A stretch of DNA of 64,000 bases from Corynebacterium auriscanis (GTDB taxonomy: Bacteria > Actinomycetota > Actinomycetes > Mycobacteriales > Mycobacteriaceae). The stretch lies in the NCBI RefSeq assembly GCF_030408435.1, contig NZ_CP047046.1, positions 2,524,572 to 2,588,571 on the forward strand, written 5' to 3'. Both the position numbers and the translations under genes were made by a program. Below, one piece after another: positions 35,430 through 44,020 of this stretch. The notes beneath the pieces are model-generated. The model did no database searches and was not told the DNA's origin. It saw nothing but the letters and a program-made list of their open reading frames with translations. Within the stretch, counting starts at the first letter, position 1. The number at the start of each line of letters is the position of its first letter.

Positions 35430-36526
35430 CGACCACCGCAGCTACCAGCACCCACGCAACGGGAGACTGTTCCACCCCGCGCCGGATCATCCTAGACTGC
35501 GATCCCGGCCACGATGACGCCATTGCCATGCTTTTGGCCTGGGGGAATCCCAACATCGACCTGATTGCGGTCACCACTGTGGCAGGTAACCAAACGCTCG
35601 AAAAGGTCACCGCCAACGCGCGGGCTCTTGCCCGCGTGGGCAAGATCACCGGTGTGCCCTTCGCTGCTGGAGCTGACCGCCCCCTGGTTGCACCCCAGCT
35701 GATCCCCGAGGCCATCCACGGTGAAAGTGGCTTGGATGGACCGCAGTTGCCAGAGGCGGGCGTCGAATTAGAAAAAGCCCACGCAATTGAGCTGATGGCG
35801 CACATTATCGAACAAGCGGAACCGGGGACAATCAGGCTGGTACCCACCGGGTCACTTACGAATATTGCGCTCTTCGCACGCACGTACCCACACCTCGTGG
35901 AACGTGTGGCCGGGGTGACACTCATGGGTGGCGGGCACCACACCGGCAACATGACCCCCGCGGCAGAGTTCAACATCCTGGCCGACCCCGAGGCGGCCAA
36001 GATCGTGTTTGATGCCGCCTGGCCTGTGACGATGGTGGGATTGGACGTCACGCACAAGGTGCTCGCCGTGCCCGCGCGGATGAAGCAGATCCGGGAAGTG
36101 GGCACCGATGTGGCGGAGTTCGTGGCAGAACTCGTGGAATTCTTCGGCACGTCCTACATGGACCTGCGCCGCTACCCGGGACCACCGTTGCACGATGCCC
36201 TTGCCGTCGCCGCCGTTGCCGACCCAGAGGTACTAACCACGGTGGCAGCACCCGTCGCAGTAGAAACTCGCGGTGAATTCACCCGCGGAATGACAGTCGT
36301 GGACCTTCGCCGCACTTGGGGCGCACAGCACCAGACTGCGGAGAACCCCGGTGATCCTTCTGCGTTGGGCCTATCTGATGACTACGCGGCCGCGGGATTG
36401 GAAACTTACGGCGAAATGCAGGAACCGGTGCGTCACCGTGTGGGTGTGGATGTTGATGTGGAACGTTTCTTTGATCTTTTAGTCGACGCCCTACGCCGAA
36501 TCGGCAACACAGGTTTTCGAGGTTAA
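35426..36526 (+). CDS. uriH: Ribonucleoside hydrolase (IunH/UriH family)
   Basis: A 366-residue nucleoside N-ribohydrolase, splitting ribonucleosides to base and ribose. The calcium-binding DxDPGxDD motif is LDCDPGHDDA (D24, D26, D30, D31). Further family segments: AVTTVAGNQTLEKVTANA, FAAGADRPL, LVPTGSLTNIALFARTYP, LMGGGHHTGNMTPAAEFNILADPEAA, and MVGLDVTHKV. Overlap with rbsK and a following MFS gene reproduce, in a different order, the uridine catabolism cluster rbsK1-uriT-uriH of C. glutamicum. Base specificity cannot be settled by reading. Confidence 0.92.
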   Translation: MTTTAATSTHATGDCSTPRRIILDCDPGHDDAIAMLLAWGNPNIDLIAVTTVAGNQTLEKVTANARALARVGKITGVPFAAGADRPLVAPQLIPEAIHGESGLDGPQLPEAGVELEKAHAIELMAHIIEQAEPGTIRLVPTGSLTNIALFARTYPHLVERVAGVTLMGGGHHTGNMTPAAEFNILADPEAAKIVFDAAWPVTMVGLDVTHKVLAVPARMKQIREVGTDVAEFVAELVEFFGTSYMDLRRYPGPPLHDALAVAAVADPEVLTTVAAPVAVETRGEFTRGMTVVDLRRTWGAQHQTAENPGDPSALGLSDDYAAAGLETYGEMQEPVRHRVGVDVDVERFFDLLVDALRRIGNTGFRG

Positions 36527-36541
36527 CGCTACGGCCCGGGG

Positions 36542-36550
36542 TGCGATAAT
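36542..36550 (+). promoter_or_regulatory. Extended -10 promoter before the MFS gene
   Basis: TGCGATAAT ends 9 bp before the MFS ATG at 36560, so this gene can be transcribed separately from rbsK-uriH with an almost leaderless mRNA. Confidence 0.5.
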
Positions 36551-36559
36551 CTCTAACCC

Positions 36560-38023
36560 ATGACCACGCCAGCTGCCCTAACCACTGCAGATCCCATTGA
36601 CTCGAGGAAAGGTGGTTTGCCGCTGCTCATGGCGGTGCTGATCACCGCCGCCGTCGCGTTCCAGCTCAATGCCTCCATGTTGTCACCGGTGCTTCGCACC
36701 ATGGCCGAAGAGCTGAATACTGACGAATCCACCGTGGGCCTATCCCAAACCGCGTTTTTCACCGGCGGTGCCATGTGTGGCCTATTCCTGCCACGCCTGT
36801 CGGACATCATCGGCCGACGCAAGGTGCTGATCGTAATGCTGGCGGTGATGGCCGTTGGCGGAATCATCGCAGCTCTGGCCCCGAATGTGGGCGTGTTGAT
36901 GGCTGCGCGCGCCATGCAGGGCATCGCCGGTCCCACCATCCCAATGACGTTGATCATCTTGCGCAGCCAGGTGAAAGAAGAAGTGCGTCTAGGCACACTC
37001 ATGGGCCTTATCGCTGCCGTCAACGGTGGCGTGGCCGGTTTGGACGTTCTGATCTCCGGCTGGATGGCTGAGAACTGGGGCTTCCGTTCCGTGTTTTGGC
37101 TGATCGGCATTATCGGCGCCATCGCCACCGCGGTTGTGGCCATGTGGGCGCCCGAATCGAAGCCTTCCGACAACGTGAAGATGGATTGGCTGGGAGCGGT
37201 TTTGCTGGTGATCTCCGTGCTCTCGCTGACCATGGCCGCCAATGAGATCGGCAAGGCCTCCCTGCCCGCTGGTGCAAACTGGATGCTGGTGGGGTGGTTG
37301 ATCTTGGGTGGCTTGCTGGTGTTTGCCTTGTTCTGGGCATGGGAAAACAAGCACGACCAGCCACTGGTTGCACCGAAGTACCTGCGCCTGCGCCAAACAT
37401 GGGCGCTGCTGCTTACCACAGTGTTGACGATGACCGGCGTGTTCGCAGCCGTCAACGGCGTGGCAATCTCTCTGGCACAAAACGCCGATGCGGGATTCGG
37501 CATGAAGCCCGACTTCGCCAGCCTTGTGATGCTCACACCTTATGCACTGGTCGGCTGGTTCGTCGGCCCCTTCGCAGGCCGTCTAGCGCCAAAAATTGGT
37601 TACTCCCGCTTGATCCGCATCGCCAACCTAGCCTCCGCACTACTGCTGCTGGTGTTGGCCTTTGTGGGCGTGCACTCCAAGCTAACGCTCATCGCCGTGG
37701 TGATCCTGCTGGGTGTTACTTACGCGGGCATCGGAAACATCGTCCTGAACAACCTGGGTGTGGTGAATTCCCCGAAGGATTACGAGGGATTCCTGCCAGG
37801 TATGAACTCCGCAGCCTTCAACCTAGGCGCCGGACTATCCTTCGCTATCTTGCCGGTTTTCATGGTAGCCGGATCTCCGGCCGGATCGGATTCCACGGCG
37901 GGTTACACCACCGCGTTCATCGCCGGGGCAGTGGTGTTGGGAGTAAGCGTGCTGACCAGCATGCTCATCCCGAAAACCACCACCTCCGAACTCGATGGGG
38001 CACTAGTTACCGCTACCTCGTAG
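36560..38023 (+). CDS. MFS permease, probably nucleoside uptake
   Basis: A 487-residue major facilitator with about 14 hydrophobic segments. Motif A-like LPRLSDIIGRRKVLI is present, with LMAARAMQGIAGPTIPMTLIIL and GLDVLISGWMAENWGFRSVFWLIGI. By position behind ribokinase and nucleoside hydrolase it is the likely counterpart of the uridine permease UriT; sequence alone would also allow a drug exporter. It has its own extended -10. Its 3' end overlaps the convergent reductase gene by 11 bp. Confidence 0.85.
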   Translation: MTTPAALTTADPIDSRKGGLPLLMAVLITAAVAFQLNASMLSPVLRTMAEELNTDESTVGLSQTAFFTGGAMCGLFLPRLSDIIGRRKVLIVMLAVMAVGGIIAALAPNVGVLMAARAMQGIAGPTIPMTLIILRSQVKEEVRLGTLMGLIAAVNGGVAGLDVLISGWMAENWGFRSVFWLIGIIGAIATAVVAMWAPESKPSDNVKMDWLGAVLLVISVLSLTMAANEIGKASLPAGANWMLVGWLILGGLLVFALFWAWENKHDQPLVAPKYLRLRQTWALLLTTVLTMTGVFAAVNGVAISLAQNADAGFGMKPDFASLVMLTPYALVGWFVGPFAGRLAPKIGYSRLIRIANLASALLLLVLAFVGVHSKLTLIAVVILLGVTYAGIGNIVLNNLGVVNSPKDYEGFLPGMNSAAFNLGAGLSFAILPVFMVAGSPAGSDSTAGYTTAFIAGAVVLGVSVLTSMLIPKTTTSELDGALVTATS

Positions 38024-38705
38024 CAGCTTCCAGCGCCTTCTTGATTTCCTCGTCAGTGGCCAAGTGACCTGGGCCCATATCCAATAGCGAGGTGGGATTC
38101 GCACCCTCTGGCAGGTAAGGCTGGCCGTAAGCAGGTTGCCCGTTGTCATAGCGCCAGCCTTCCGACAACGGACCCGCATCGACCGTGCCGTAACCAATCG
38201 AGTCCAAGAACCGGCGAACCTCGTCCTTGGCGGATTCATCATCACCAGCGATGACCAGCGACGTCCGTTCGTTGGCATCGGCCGGGCGGGCCAATTCACC
38301 CAGGTGACGGAAGTTGATGTTGTTAAATGTCTTCACAACCTTCGCCTCCGGCACGCGGTCCTGCAGAATCTGTGAGGTCGTGATCTTACGGCTAGCGAGC
38401 TCCTCAATGAACCCATCGCGCTGCTCGTAGTAGTTACTGGTGTCGATGACAACCTTGCCCTTTAGCGGCTCGGTTGGAATATCCTTCAGAGCATTCAAGG
38501 GGATGGTCACCACAACGATATCGCCCGCCTCAGCGGCCTCTTCCGCGGTGGCTACCCGAGCGTTGGGGCCCAGAGCCTGCGTTAGGGGCAGCAGCGTGCG
38601 AGGATCACGGGAATTACTCATCACCACGTTGTAACCCGCCTGCACTGACAAACGCGCAACCGTGGCTCCGATCAGGCCCGCTCCGATAAAACCAATCGTC
38701 TTCAT
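38013..38705 (-). CDS. NADP-binding F420 reductase-like oxidoreductase
   Basis: A 230-residue protein with N-terminal Rossmann motif IGFIGAGLIGATVARL and the second-strand basic residues SNSRDPRTL that favour NADP(H). The body (VVVTIPLNALKDIPTEPLKGKVVIDTSNYYEQRDG, KVVKTFNNINFRHLGELARP, SLVIAGDDESAKDEVRRFLDSIGYGTVDAGPL) matches the NADPH-dependent F420 reductase-like / pyrroline-5-carboxylate reductase-like family. Corynebacteria are not known for abundant F420, so another substrate is likely. GGAGG is 6 bp before ATG 38705. Overlaps the convergent MFS gene by 11 bp. Confidence 0.87.
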   Translation of the reverse strand: MKTIGFIGAGLIGATVARLSVQAGYNVVMSNSRDPRTLLPLTQALGPNARVATAEEAAEAGDIVVVTIPLNALKDIPTEPLKGKVVIDTSNYYEQRDGFIEELASRKITTSQILQDRVPEAKVVKTFNNINFRHLGELARPADANERTSLVIAGDDESAKDEVRRFLDSIGYGTVDAGPLSEGWRYDNGQPAYGQPYLPEGANPTSLLDMGPGHLATDEEIKKALEAATR

Positions 38706-38868
38706 GGTCTTCCTCCTTGGTTGGATGCAAATTGAATATGAGGTTTAACCCCAACGTCCGCAGAATTATTCCCAACCAATTCCATTTTTCCGACTCCCGG
38801 GTGTGCAATTAAGGGGTTGAAAAGGCGAAACGGGGAGGCGTCGAAAAAATGTTAGATACCCTGAGGCA

Positions 38869-39918
38869 ATGAGAAAGTCCGATCACACAACCCCCAGCGT
38901 GATCCAGCGGGTGCTTAGCTACCGGCCGGATCTCCTCATCATCCTCATTGTGGTCGCGGTGATTGCCGCGCTCATTGTTCCAGTTCGTGGTGAAGCTGCC
39001 GACGTTGCCGATTGGGTCGTGAAGATCGCAATTGGCCTGTTGTTCTTCCTCTACGGCGCACGGTTGAGCCCCCAGGAAGCTCTGAAAGGCCTGCTGCACT
39101 GGAAGCTGCACCTCCTGATCATGATCTTTACATTCGTCATGTTCCCGCTCATCGGGTTGACGATGTACCCTCTCAAGGCCGTGGTCGGCGAGGAAATGTA
39201 CCTGGGTATCCTGTTTTGCACCCTCGTTCCCTCCACTGTGCAGTCTTCCGTAGCATTCACCTCTATCGCACGTGGCCACGTTGCCGCGTCCATCGTCGCC
39301 GCCAGCGTTTCTTCCCTGGTGGGTGTGGTGTTTACACCGCTGCTGGTGCTTCTTCTCATGAGCAACTCCGGGGGCCTTCATATCGACGCCTCCACGTTCA
39401 TCAACATCGCCGTTCAATTGTTGCTTCCGTTTGTGGTGGGGCAGGTGCTGCGCCCATGGGTGCACAAGTTCGCGGCATCTCCACTGACGAAAAAGGTGGA
39501 TCAGATCTCCATTGGATTGGTGGTGTACACGAGCTTCTCCGAAGGCGTGGTTGAAGGTGTGTGGAGCTCCGTAAGCTGGATGACCTTGATCGGGTTAGTC
39601 ATTGGCTCTGTGGTGCTGGTGTACCTGCTGCTATCAATCACCGGCTTCGTGGCCCGCACGATGGGCTTCAATTACCAAGACCAAGTGGCGATCCAATTTG
39701 CCGGGACAAAGAAGTCTCTGGCCTCTGGTTTGCCGATGGCTGCCGTGATGTTCGGTTCCGGTGGCTTGGGGCTACTGATTCTGCCGCTGATGATTTTCCA
39801 CCAAGTGCAATTGATTATCTGTTCGATGCGGGCTTCTACCTACCTGGCGAAATGGGTAGACGAAGGAGCCGGCCCCGATGGGCGGGACAAGATCGCTGAG
39901 GACGCGCGGACGTGGTAG
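38869..39918 (+). CDS. Bile acid:sodium symporter family (SBF-like) transporter
   Basis: A 349-residue protein with about ten helices. It starts RVLSYRPDLLIILIVVAVIAALIVPVRGEA and contains AIGLLFFLYGARLSPQEAL, LCTLVPSTVQSSVAFTSIARGH (with the conserved PSTVQSS kink) and AGTKKSLASGLPMAAVMFGSGGLGLLILPLMIFHQVQL. This is the YfeH-like SBF subgroup of the BASS superfamily; substrates are organic anions, not identified here. Divergent from the reductase gene, with 163 bp between. Confidence 0.9.
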   Translation: MRKSDHTTPSVIQRVLSYRPDLLIILIVVAVIAALIVPVRGEAADVADWVVKIAIGLLFFLYGARLSPQEALKGLLHWKLHLLIMIFTFVMFPLIGLTMYPLKAVVGEEMYLGILFCTLVPSTVQSSVAFTSIARGHVAASIVAASVSSLVGVVFTPLLVLLLMSNSGGLHIDASTFINIAVQLLLPFVVGQVLRPWVHKFAASPLTKKVDQISIGLVVYTSFSEGVVEGVWSSVSWMTLIGLVIGSVVLVYLLLSITGFVARTMGFNYQDQVAIQFAGTKKSLASGLPMAAVMFGSGGLGLLILPLMIFHQVQLIICSMRASTYLAKWVDEGAGPDGRDKIAEDARTW

Positions 39919-40090
39919 GTACTCACCTCGGATAGGGGGAGAAACGAGACGTTGCTAATGAAAGAGGCACAAGCTATTTGGGATGATGCATAGAGTATCC
40001 ATTTAGTTGCTTTGACCAAAGGACACGTGCTTATCAGAGCCCGGTCCGCGTTAGAGTGCTTTGACTTAGCAAACGAGACGGAAAAACACT

Positions 40091-41434
40091 ATGGCTGAAC
40101 GAACCGAGAGCGCAAGATTAAGGGCGTCAGTGGCTAGGGCTGAGGAACACGATGGTGGCGATTCTGCTACTGATCGTAAGCGGATGACTAAAACAATCAT
40201 CGCGGCTTCCAGCGGCAACCTGGTGGAATGGTTCGACTTCTACACATATGCATTTTTCAGCGTGTACTTTGCCGAGAGATTCTTCGCCGGAACCGGCCAA
40301 ACTGGCGCTTTGATGAGTACCGCCGCGATCTTCTTTGTCGGATTCCTTATGCGACCATTGGGTGGGTACATATTCGGGCGAATCGCCGACCGGCAGGGAC
40401 GTAAGAAGTCCATGCTCATCGCCATATTGATGATGTGCGCTGGTTCATTAGCTCTCGCTTCACTGCCCACGGCCGCGACCGTGGGTGCACTCGCGCCTGT
40501 TTTGTTGCTGCTTGTTCGCTGTGTCCAAGGACTGTCCGTGGGTGGAGAATACGGATCTGTTGCAACCTACATGTCTGAGATTGCACCCCCAGGTAAGCGC
40601 GGTTTCTATTCATCATTCCAATACGTCACGTTGATTGGTGGCCAGCTTCTTGCCAGCTTGGTAGCGCTCATCATGAGTACCGTGCTGACTGAAGACCAGA
40701 TATCTAACGGATGGTGGCGCCTACCATTCGTCCTGGGTGCCATTGCTGCTCTGGTTTCCCTATGGTTGCGCAATACACTGGAGGAGACCGTCGACGAAAG
40801 CAGTACAACAAAGAATGATTCCGGAAGTCTCCGGGAACTCCTGTCTTACCCACGCCCGGTGCTCGTCGTGCTAGGTATCACTGCAGTAGGGTCCCTAACG
40901 TTTTACACATTCACGACCTACATGCAGAAGTTTCTCATCAACACTAATGACATTTCGAAAGCAGAAACCACTCGGATCATGACCGCGTGCCTGTTTCTTT
41001 TCATGCTCCTGCAACCAGCCGTCGGGTGGCTCTCCGACAGAATCGGGCGCAAGAACACGATGCTGATCTACATCATTGCAATGGTTATTCTGCCGATCCC
41101 ATTTTTTAAGATCTTGACAGGGCAGCAAAATGTCTGGATTGCAGGCGGGTTAGTGTTCTTCGTTTTAGTTTTCGTTTCATTTTACACCTCAATTTCAGGC
41201 ATTCTGAAAGCTGAAATGTTTCCCACACACGTTCGCGGACTCGGCGTGGGCTTCACCTACGCCGTGGGCAATTCCCTCTTCGGTGGGTCCGCAGAATACG
41301 CGGCTCTAGGGTTAAAGAACATCAATCTAGCGTGGGTGTTCCCCATTTACGTTTCGGTCGTTGCCCTTATCGGTCTCATTGCAGTCATCACTATGCGTGA
41401 CGACCGCATCCACTCCACAATCGACAACCAATAA
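40091..41434 (+). CDS. MHS-family metabolite:H+ symporter
   Basis: A 447-residue MFS transporter of the metabolite:H+ symporter type (KgtP/ProP/ShiA relatives). The hallmark NLVEWFDFYTYAFFSVYFAERFF opens helix 1, followed by GFLMRPLGGYIFGRIADRQGRKKSM, CVQGLSVGGEYGSVATYMSEIAPPGKRGFYSSFQ and the final PTHVRGLGVGFTYAVGNSLFGG. Such carriers take up organic acids. It converges on the lutABC operon, so lactate or a related acid is a reasonable guess. The DNA is visibly richer in A/T-ending codons than its neighbours in places. Confidence 0.9.
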   Translation: MAERTESARLRASVARAEEHDGGDSATDRKRMTKTIIAASSGNLVEWFDFYTYAFFSVYFAERFFAGTGQTGALMSTAAIFFVGFLMRPLGGYIFGRIADRQGRKKSMLIAILMMCAGSLALASLPTAATVGALAPVLLLLVRCVQGLSVGGEYGSVATYMSEIAPPGKRGFYSSFQYVTLIGGQLLASLVALIMSTVLTEDQISNGWWRLPFVLGAIAALVSLWLRNTLEETVDESSTTKNDSGSLRELLSYPRPVLVVLGITAVGSLTFYTFTTYMQKFLINTNDISKAETTRIMTACLFLFMLLQPAVGWLSDRIGRKNTMLIYIIAMVILPIPFFKILTGQQNVWIAGGLVFFVLVFVSFYTSISGILKAEMFPTHVRGLGVGFTYAVGNSLFGGSAEYAALGLKNINLAWVFPIYVSVVALIGLIAVITMRDDRIHSTIDNQ

Positions 41435-41495
41435 TCTGGCATCAGCCCTTATCCATCAACGTGCAGTCTCTTGGCGAGCGTGAGCGTGAAGCCCC

Positions 41496-42482
41496 TTAGC
41501 GATCCGCCACAATCACCACATCTAACTGCCGCGGCCCATGCACACCGTGCACGCGGATTAGTTCAATATCCACGGTCGCACTGGGCCCCGAGACCATCGT
41601 CATCGGTTCTGTGTGCAGCCCTTGTTCTCGCAGGTAAGTGATCGCTTGGGGGACCAGTTCTACGATGCTGGATTCCGCCACCACTACTACGTGATGATCC
41701 GGCAGCAATGTTGTGATTCGACGCCCAGATTCCGCACCCGCCAGCACGATCGTGCCTGTATCGGCAATAGTCACCGCAGACCCCGTCACGACGGCAGCAG
41801 CTGCATTGATTTGTTCCTGCGTTAGGAAATCTGCGGTGACTGCTCGCGCTTTTCCAAGCCGCCCAGCGTCATCAGTTAGCCCAGCGCCGCCAACTGACCC
41901 AGCGCCGCCAGCCAACCCCGCACCACTGGTTACCCCAGCATCACCAGCCAACCCCGCACCACTGGTTACCCCAGCATCACCAGCCAACCCCGCACCACTG
42001 GTTACCCCAGCGCCGCCAGCCAACCCCGCACCACTGGTTACCCCAGCAGCACCAGCTAGCCCAGTGCGTTCGGAACCGTCGCCATCCCGCAGCACGCTAA
42101 GTCCCGCGCCCTCAAGCTCCCTGAACCACTCGTCCGGAACCGCCGTGGGCGCAATGATCACATCATCGCGGGAAGCATCTGGCCCCGATTCCACATCAGC
42201 ATTCGATTCATGTTCCAGAGACCCCTGCTCGGACCTCCCACCAGTCACCAAGTCACGGATAACACCCGGCAGGTCGGCTTCGTCGACGATGGTCACGGTG
42301 GCGTCGTAATCCTCCAAGCGATCAACCAGCAAAGACCGCAGCTCTTCACCTTGCCTGGAGCCGTCGCGGCGATAAGACCTAAACGGCTCAGAAGCGGGCC
42401 GCGATCCGGTGGCGGAAGGCCCAAGGGCAGAATTGATGCGCGCGAGAATATCCTGTTTCGCCGTTGTCTGCTTAGCGGCCAT
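41496..42482 (-). CDS. lutC: Lactate utilisation protein C with internal tandem repeat
   Basis: A LUD-domain subunit of the LutABC L-lactate oxidising complex, about 328 residues. Family parts: N-terminal KQTTAKQDILARINSALG, then VTADFLTQEQINAAAAVVTGSAVTIADTGTIVLAG, TTLLPDHHVVVVAESSIVELVPQAI and the final MVSGPSATVDIELIRVHGVHGPRQLDVVIV. A stretch of about 65 residues before the core is made of a 12-residue unit (GAGLAGDAGVTS) repeated four to five times, encoded by near-identical 36-bp DNA units at about 41904-42052. Start is ATG 42482, with GAGAGG 10 bp upstream; TTG 42488 is less likely. Last gene of the operon. Confidence 0.9.
   Translation of the reverse strand: MAAKQTTAKQDILARINSALGPSATGSRPASEPFRSYRRDGSRQGEELRSLLVDRLEDYDATVTIVDEADLPGVIRDLVTGGRSEQGSLEHESNADVESGPDASRDDVIIAPTAVPDEWFRELEGAGLSVLRDGDGSERTGLAGAAGVTSGAGLAGGAGVTSGAGLAGDAGVTSGAGLAGDAGVTSGAGLAGGAGSVGGAGLTDDAGRLGKARAVTADFLTQEQINAAAAVVTGSAVTIADTGTIVLAGAESGRRITTLLPDHHVVVVAESSIVELVPQAITYLREQGLHTEPMTMVSGPSATVDIELIRVHGVHGPRQLDVVIVADR
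41904..42052. repeat. 36-bp in-frame tandem repeat inside lutC
   Basis: About four units of 36 bp, with shared core CCCCGCACCACTGGTTACCC, differ at only a few bases. All are in frame, so unit gain or loss would keep the protein intact. Confidence 0.85.
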
Positions 42483-42484
42483 GA

Positions 42485-44020
42485 TCAATTATCCTCTCCA
42501 CGGTTTCTCCGCCACCACGAGCGGAAAGACTCCTTCGGCGGGGCGGGAATATCGCGCGATCGGGTCCATTCGCCCGCCACGCCCGGTAAGTTGAACAGGC
42601 CTTTCTGAGGCGCAAGCCCGCTCGCGATGGGCAACGCGCGCTCCACGGTATTCATGCGCGCACCATCGCTCATCATCCACGACGCCCCGGCCAGTGCCAC
42701 ATCCAGTTGCGACGTGGGTACGCGCCCGCCCAGCGGATGATTCTGCTCCACATCTTGAGCACGCAAGCGAACCAGCATCTCCGGAATGTTGATCTTCACT
42801 GGGCACGCATCGAAACACGCGCCACACAGGCTGGAAGCATAGGGGAGTGACCCATTCTCGGAAGCATCCACACCGGTCAGGAGGGGAGTGAGGATAGCGC
42901 CGATTGGCCCTGGGTAGACCGAACCATAGGCGTGCCCACCCGTGCGCTCATATACCGGGCACACGTTCATGCAGGCTGAACAGCGGATACAGTGCAGTGC
43001 CTGCCGGCCGTACCTATCCGCCAACGCACGCGTGCGGCCGTTATCCAGCAAAACAACGTGGACGTTGTGCGGGCCATCGCCCTCGGACACCCCAGTCCAG
43101 AACGACGAATAGGGATTCATGCGCTCACCAGTGCTGGAGCGGGGGAGTAGCTGCATGAACACTTCTAAGTCTTGGAACGTCGGCAGCAGCTTCTCAATGC
43201 CCATCACGGTGATCAAAGTCTCGGGCACCGTCACGCACATACGCCCGTTGCCCTCGGATTCCACGACCGACAATGTGCCGGTTTCCGCGATTCCAAAGTT
43301 CGCCCCGGAAATAGCCACGGGCGTGGTGAGGAACTTCTGCCGCAGGTGCTTGCGGCTGGCCTCAGCCAAAGCCTCTGGGTCATTGGTGAGCTCGGGGTTG
43401 ACATCCTCCATTTGGCTGAGGAAAATCTGGCGAATCTCATCGCGGTTGCGGTGAATCGCGGGCACCAGAATATGCGATGGCTTATCCCCGCCCAGCTGCA
43501 CAATTAACTCTGCCAAGTCGGTCTCTACTGCTGTAATACTGTGCTCTTCTAGGTACTCGTTCAGCCCGATTTCCTGTGTGGCCATCGATTTGACCTTGAT
43601 GACCTCGCGCTGACCGCTCTCGCCAATCGGCGCGTGGTCCTCCACCAGTTGCCGCACAATCTGGTTGGCCTCTTCGGCATCCCGCGCCCAGTGCACATGG
43701 CCGCCACGAGCCGTGAATTGTTGCTCGAACTGCTCTAACAGCTCCGGCAACCGCGCCATCACATCTTCCTTGATGGCCTCTCCCGCGTCGCGTAGCTGTT
43801 GCCAATCTGGCATTTCCGCTACGCGCGCAGCCCGTTTACTCCGAATCGTCTGCGTGGCATGCCGCAGGTTGGTGCGCATCTGCATGTTGCCCATTTCGTG
43901 CTCGGCAACCTCCGGGAAGGGGTATTCCTCGAACAGATTCCCCTGTCCCCGCACCGATGGCATTCCCAATGGGGTGCCCTTGAACGGTGTACTTTTAGCC
44001 GAATTCAATGATGCCTTCAT
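42485..44020 (-). CDS. lutB: Lactate utilisation protein B (iron-sulfur, LUD domain)
   Basis: A 511-residue iron-sulfur subunit of the LutABC lactate dehydrogenase system. LUD domain: IGESGQREVIKVKSMATQEIGLNEYLEEHSI, SGANFGIAETGTLSVVESEGNGRM. Two 4Fe-4S motifs: CIRCSACMNVCPVYE and CGACFDACPV. A C-terminal region follows. Start at ATG 44020 (MKASLNSAKS); it overlaps the lutA stop as ATGA. A longer frame to 44206 is overlap with lutA. The stop lies 2 bp before the lutC ATG. Confidence 0.94.
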   Translation of the reverse strand: MKASLNSAKSTPFKGTPLGMPSVRGQGNLFEEYPFPEVAEHEMGNMQMRTNLRHATQTIRSKRAARVAEMPDWQQLRDAGEAIKEDVMARLPELLEQFEQQFTARGGHVHWARDAEEANQIVRQLVEDHAPIGESGQREVIKVKSMATQEIGLNEYLEEHSITAVETDLAELIVQLGGDKPSHILVPAIHRNRDEIRQIFLSQMEDVNPELTNDPEALAEASRKHLRQKFLTTPVAISGANFGIAETGTLSVVESEGNGRMCVTVPETLITVMGIEKLLPTFQDLEVFMQLLPRSSTGERMNPYSSFWTGVSEGDGPHNVHVVLLDNGRTRALADRYGRQALHCIRCSACMNVCPVYERTGGHAYGSVYPGPIGAILTPLLTGVDASENGSLPYASSLCGACFDACPVKINIPEMLVRLRAQDVEQNHPLGGRVPTSQLDVALAGASWMMSDGARMNTVERALPIASGLAPQKGLFNLPGVAGEWTRSRDIPAPPKESFRSWWRRNRGEDN

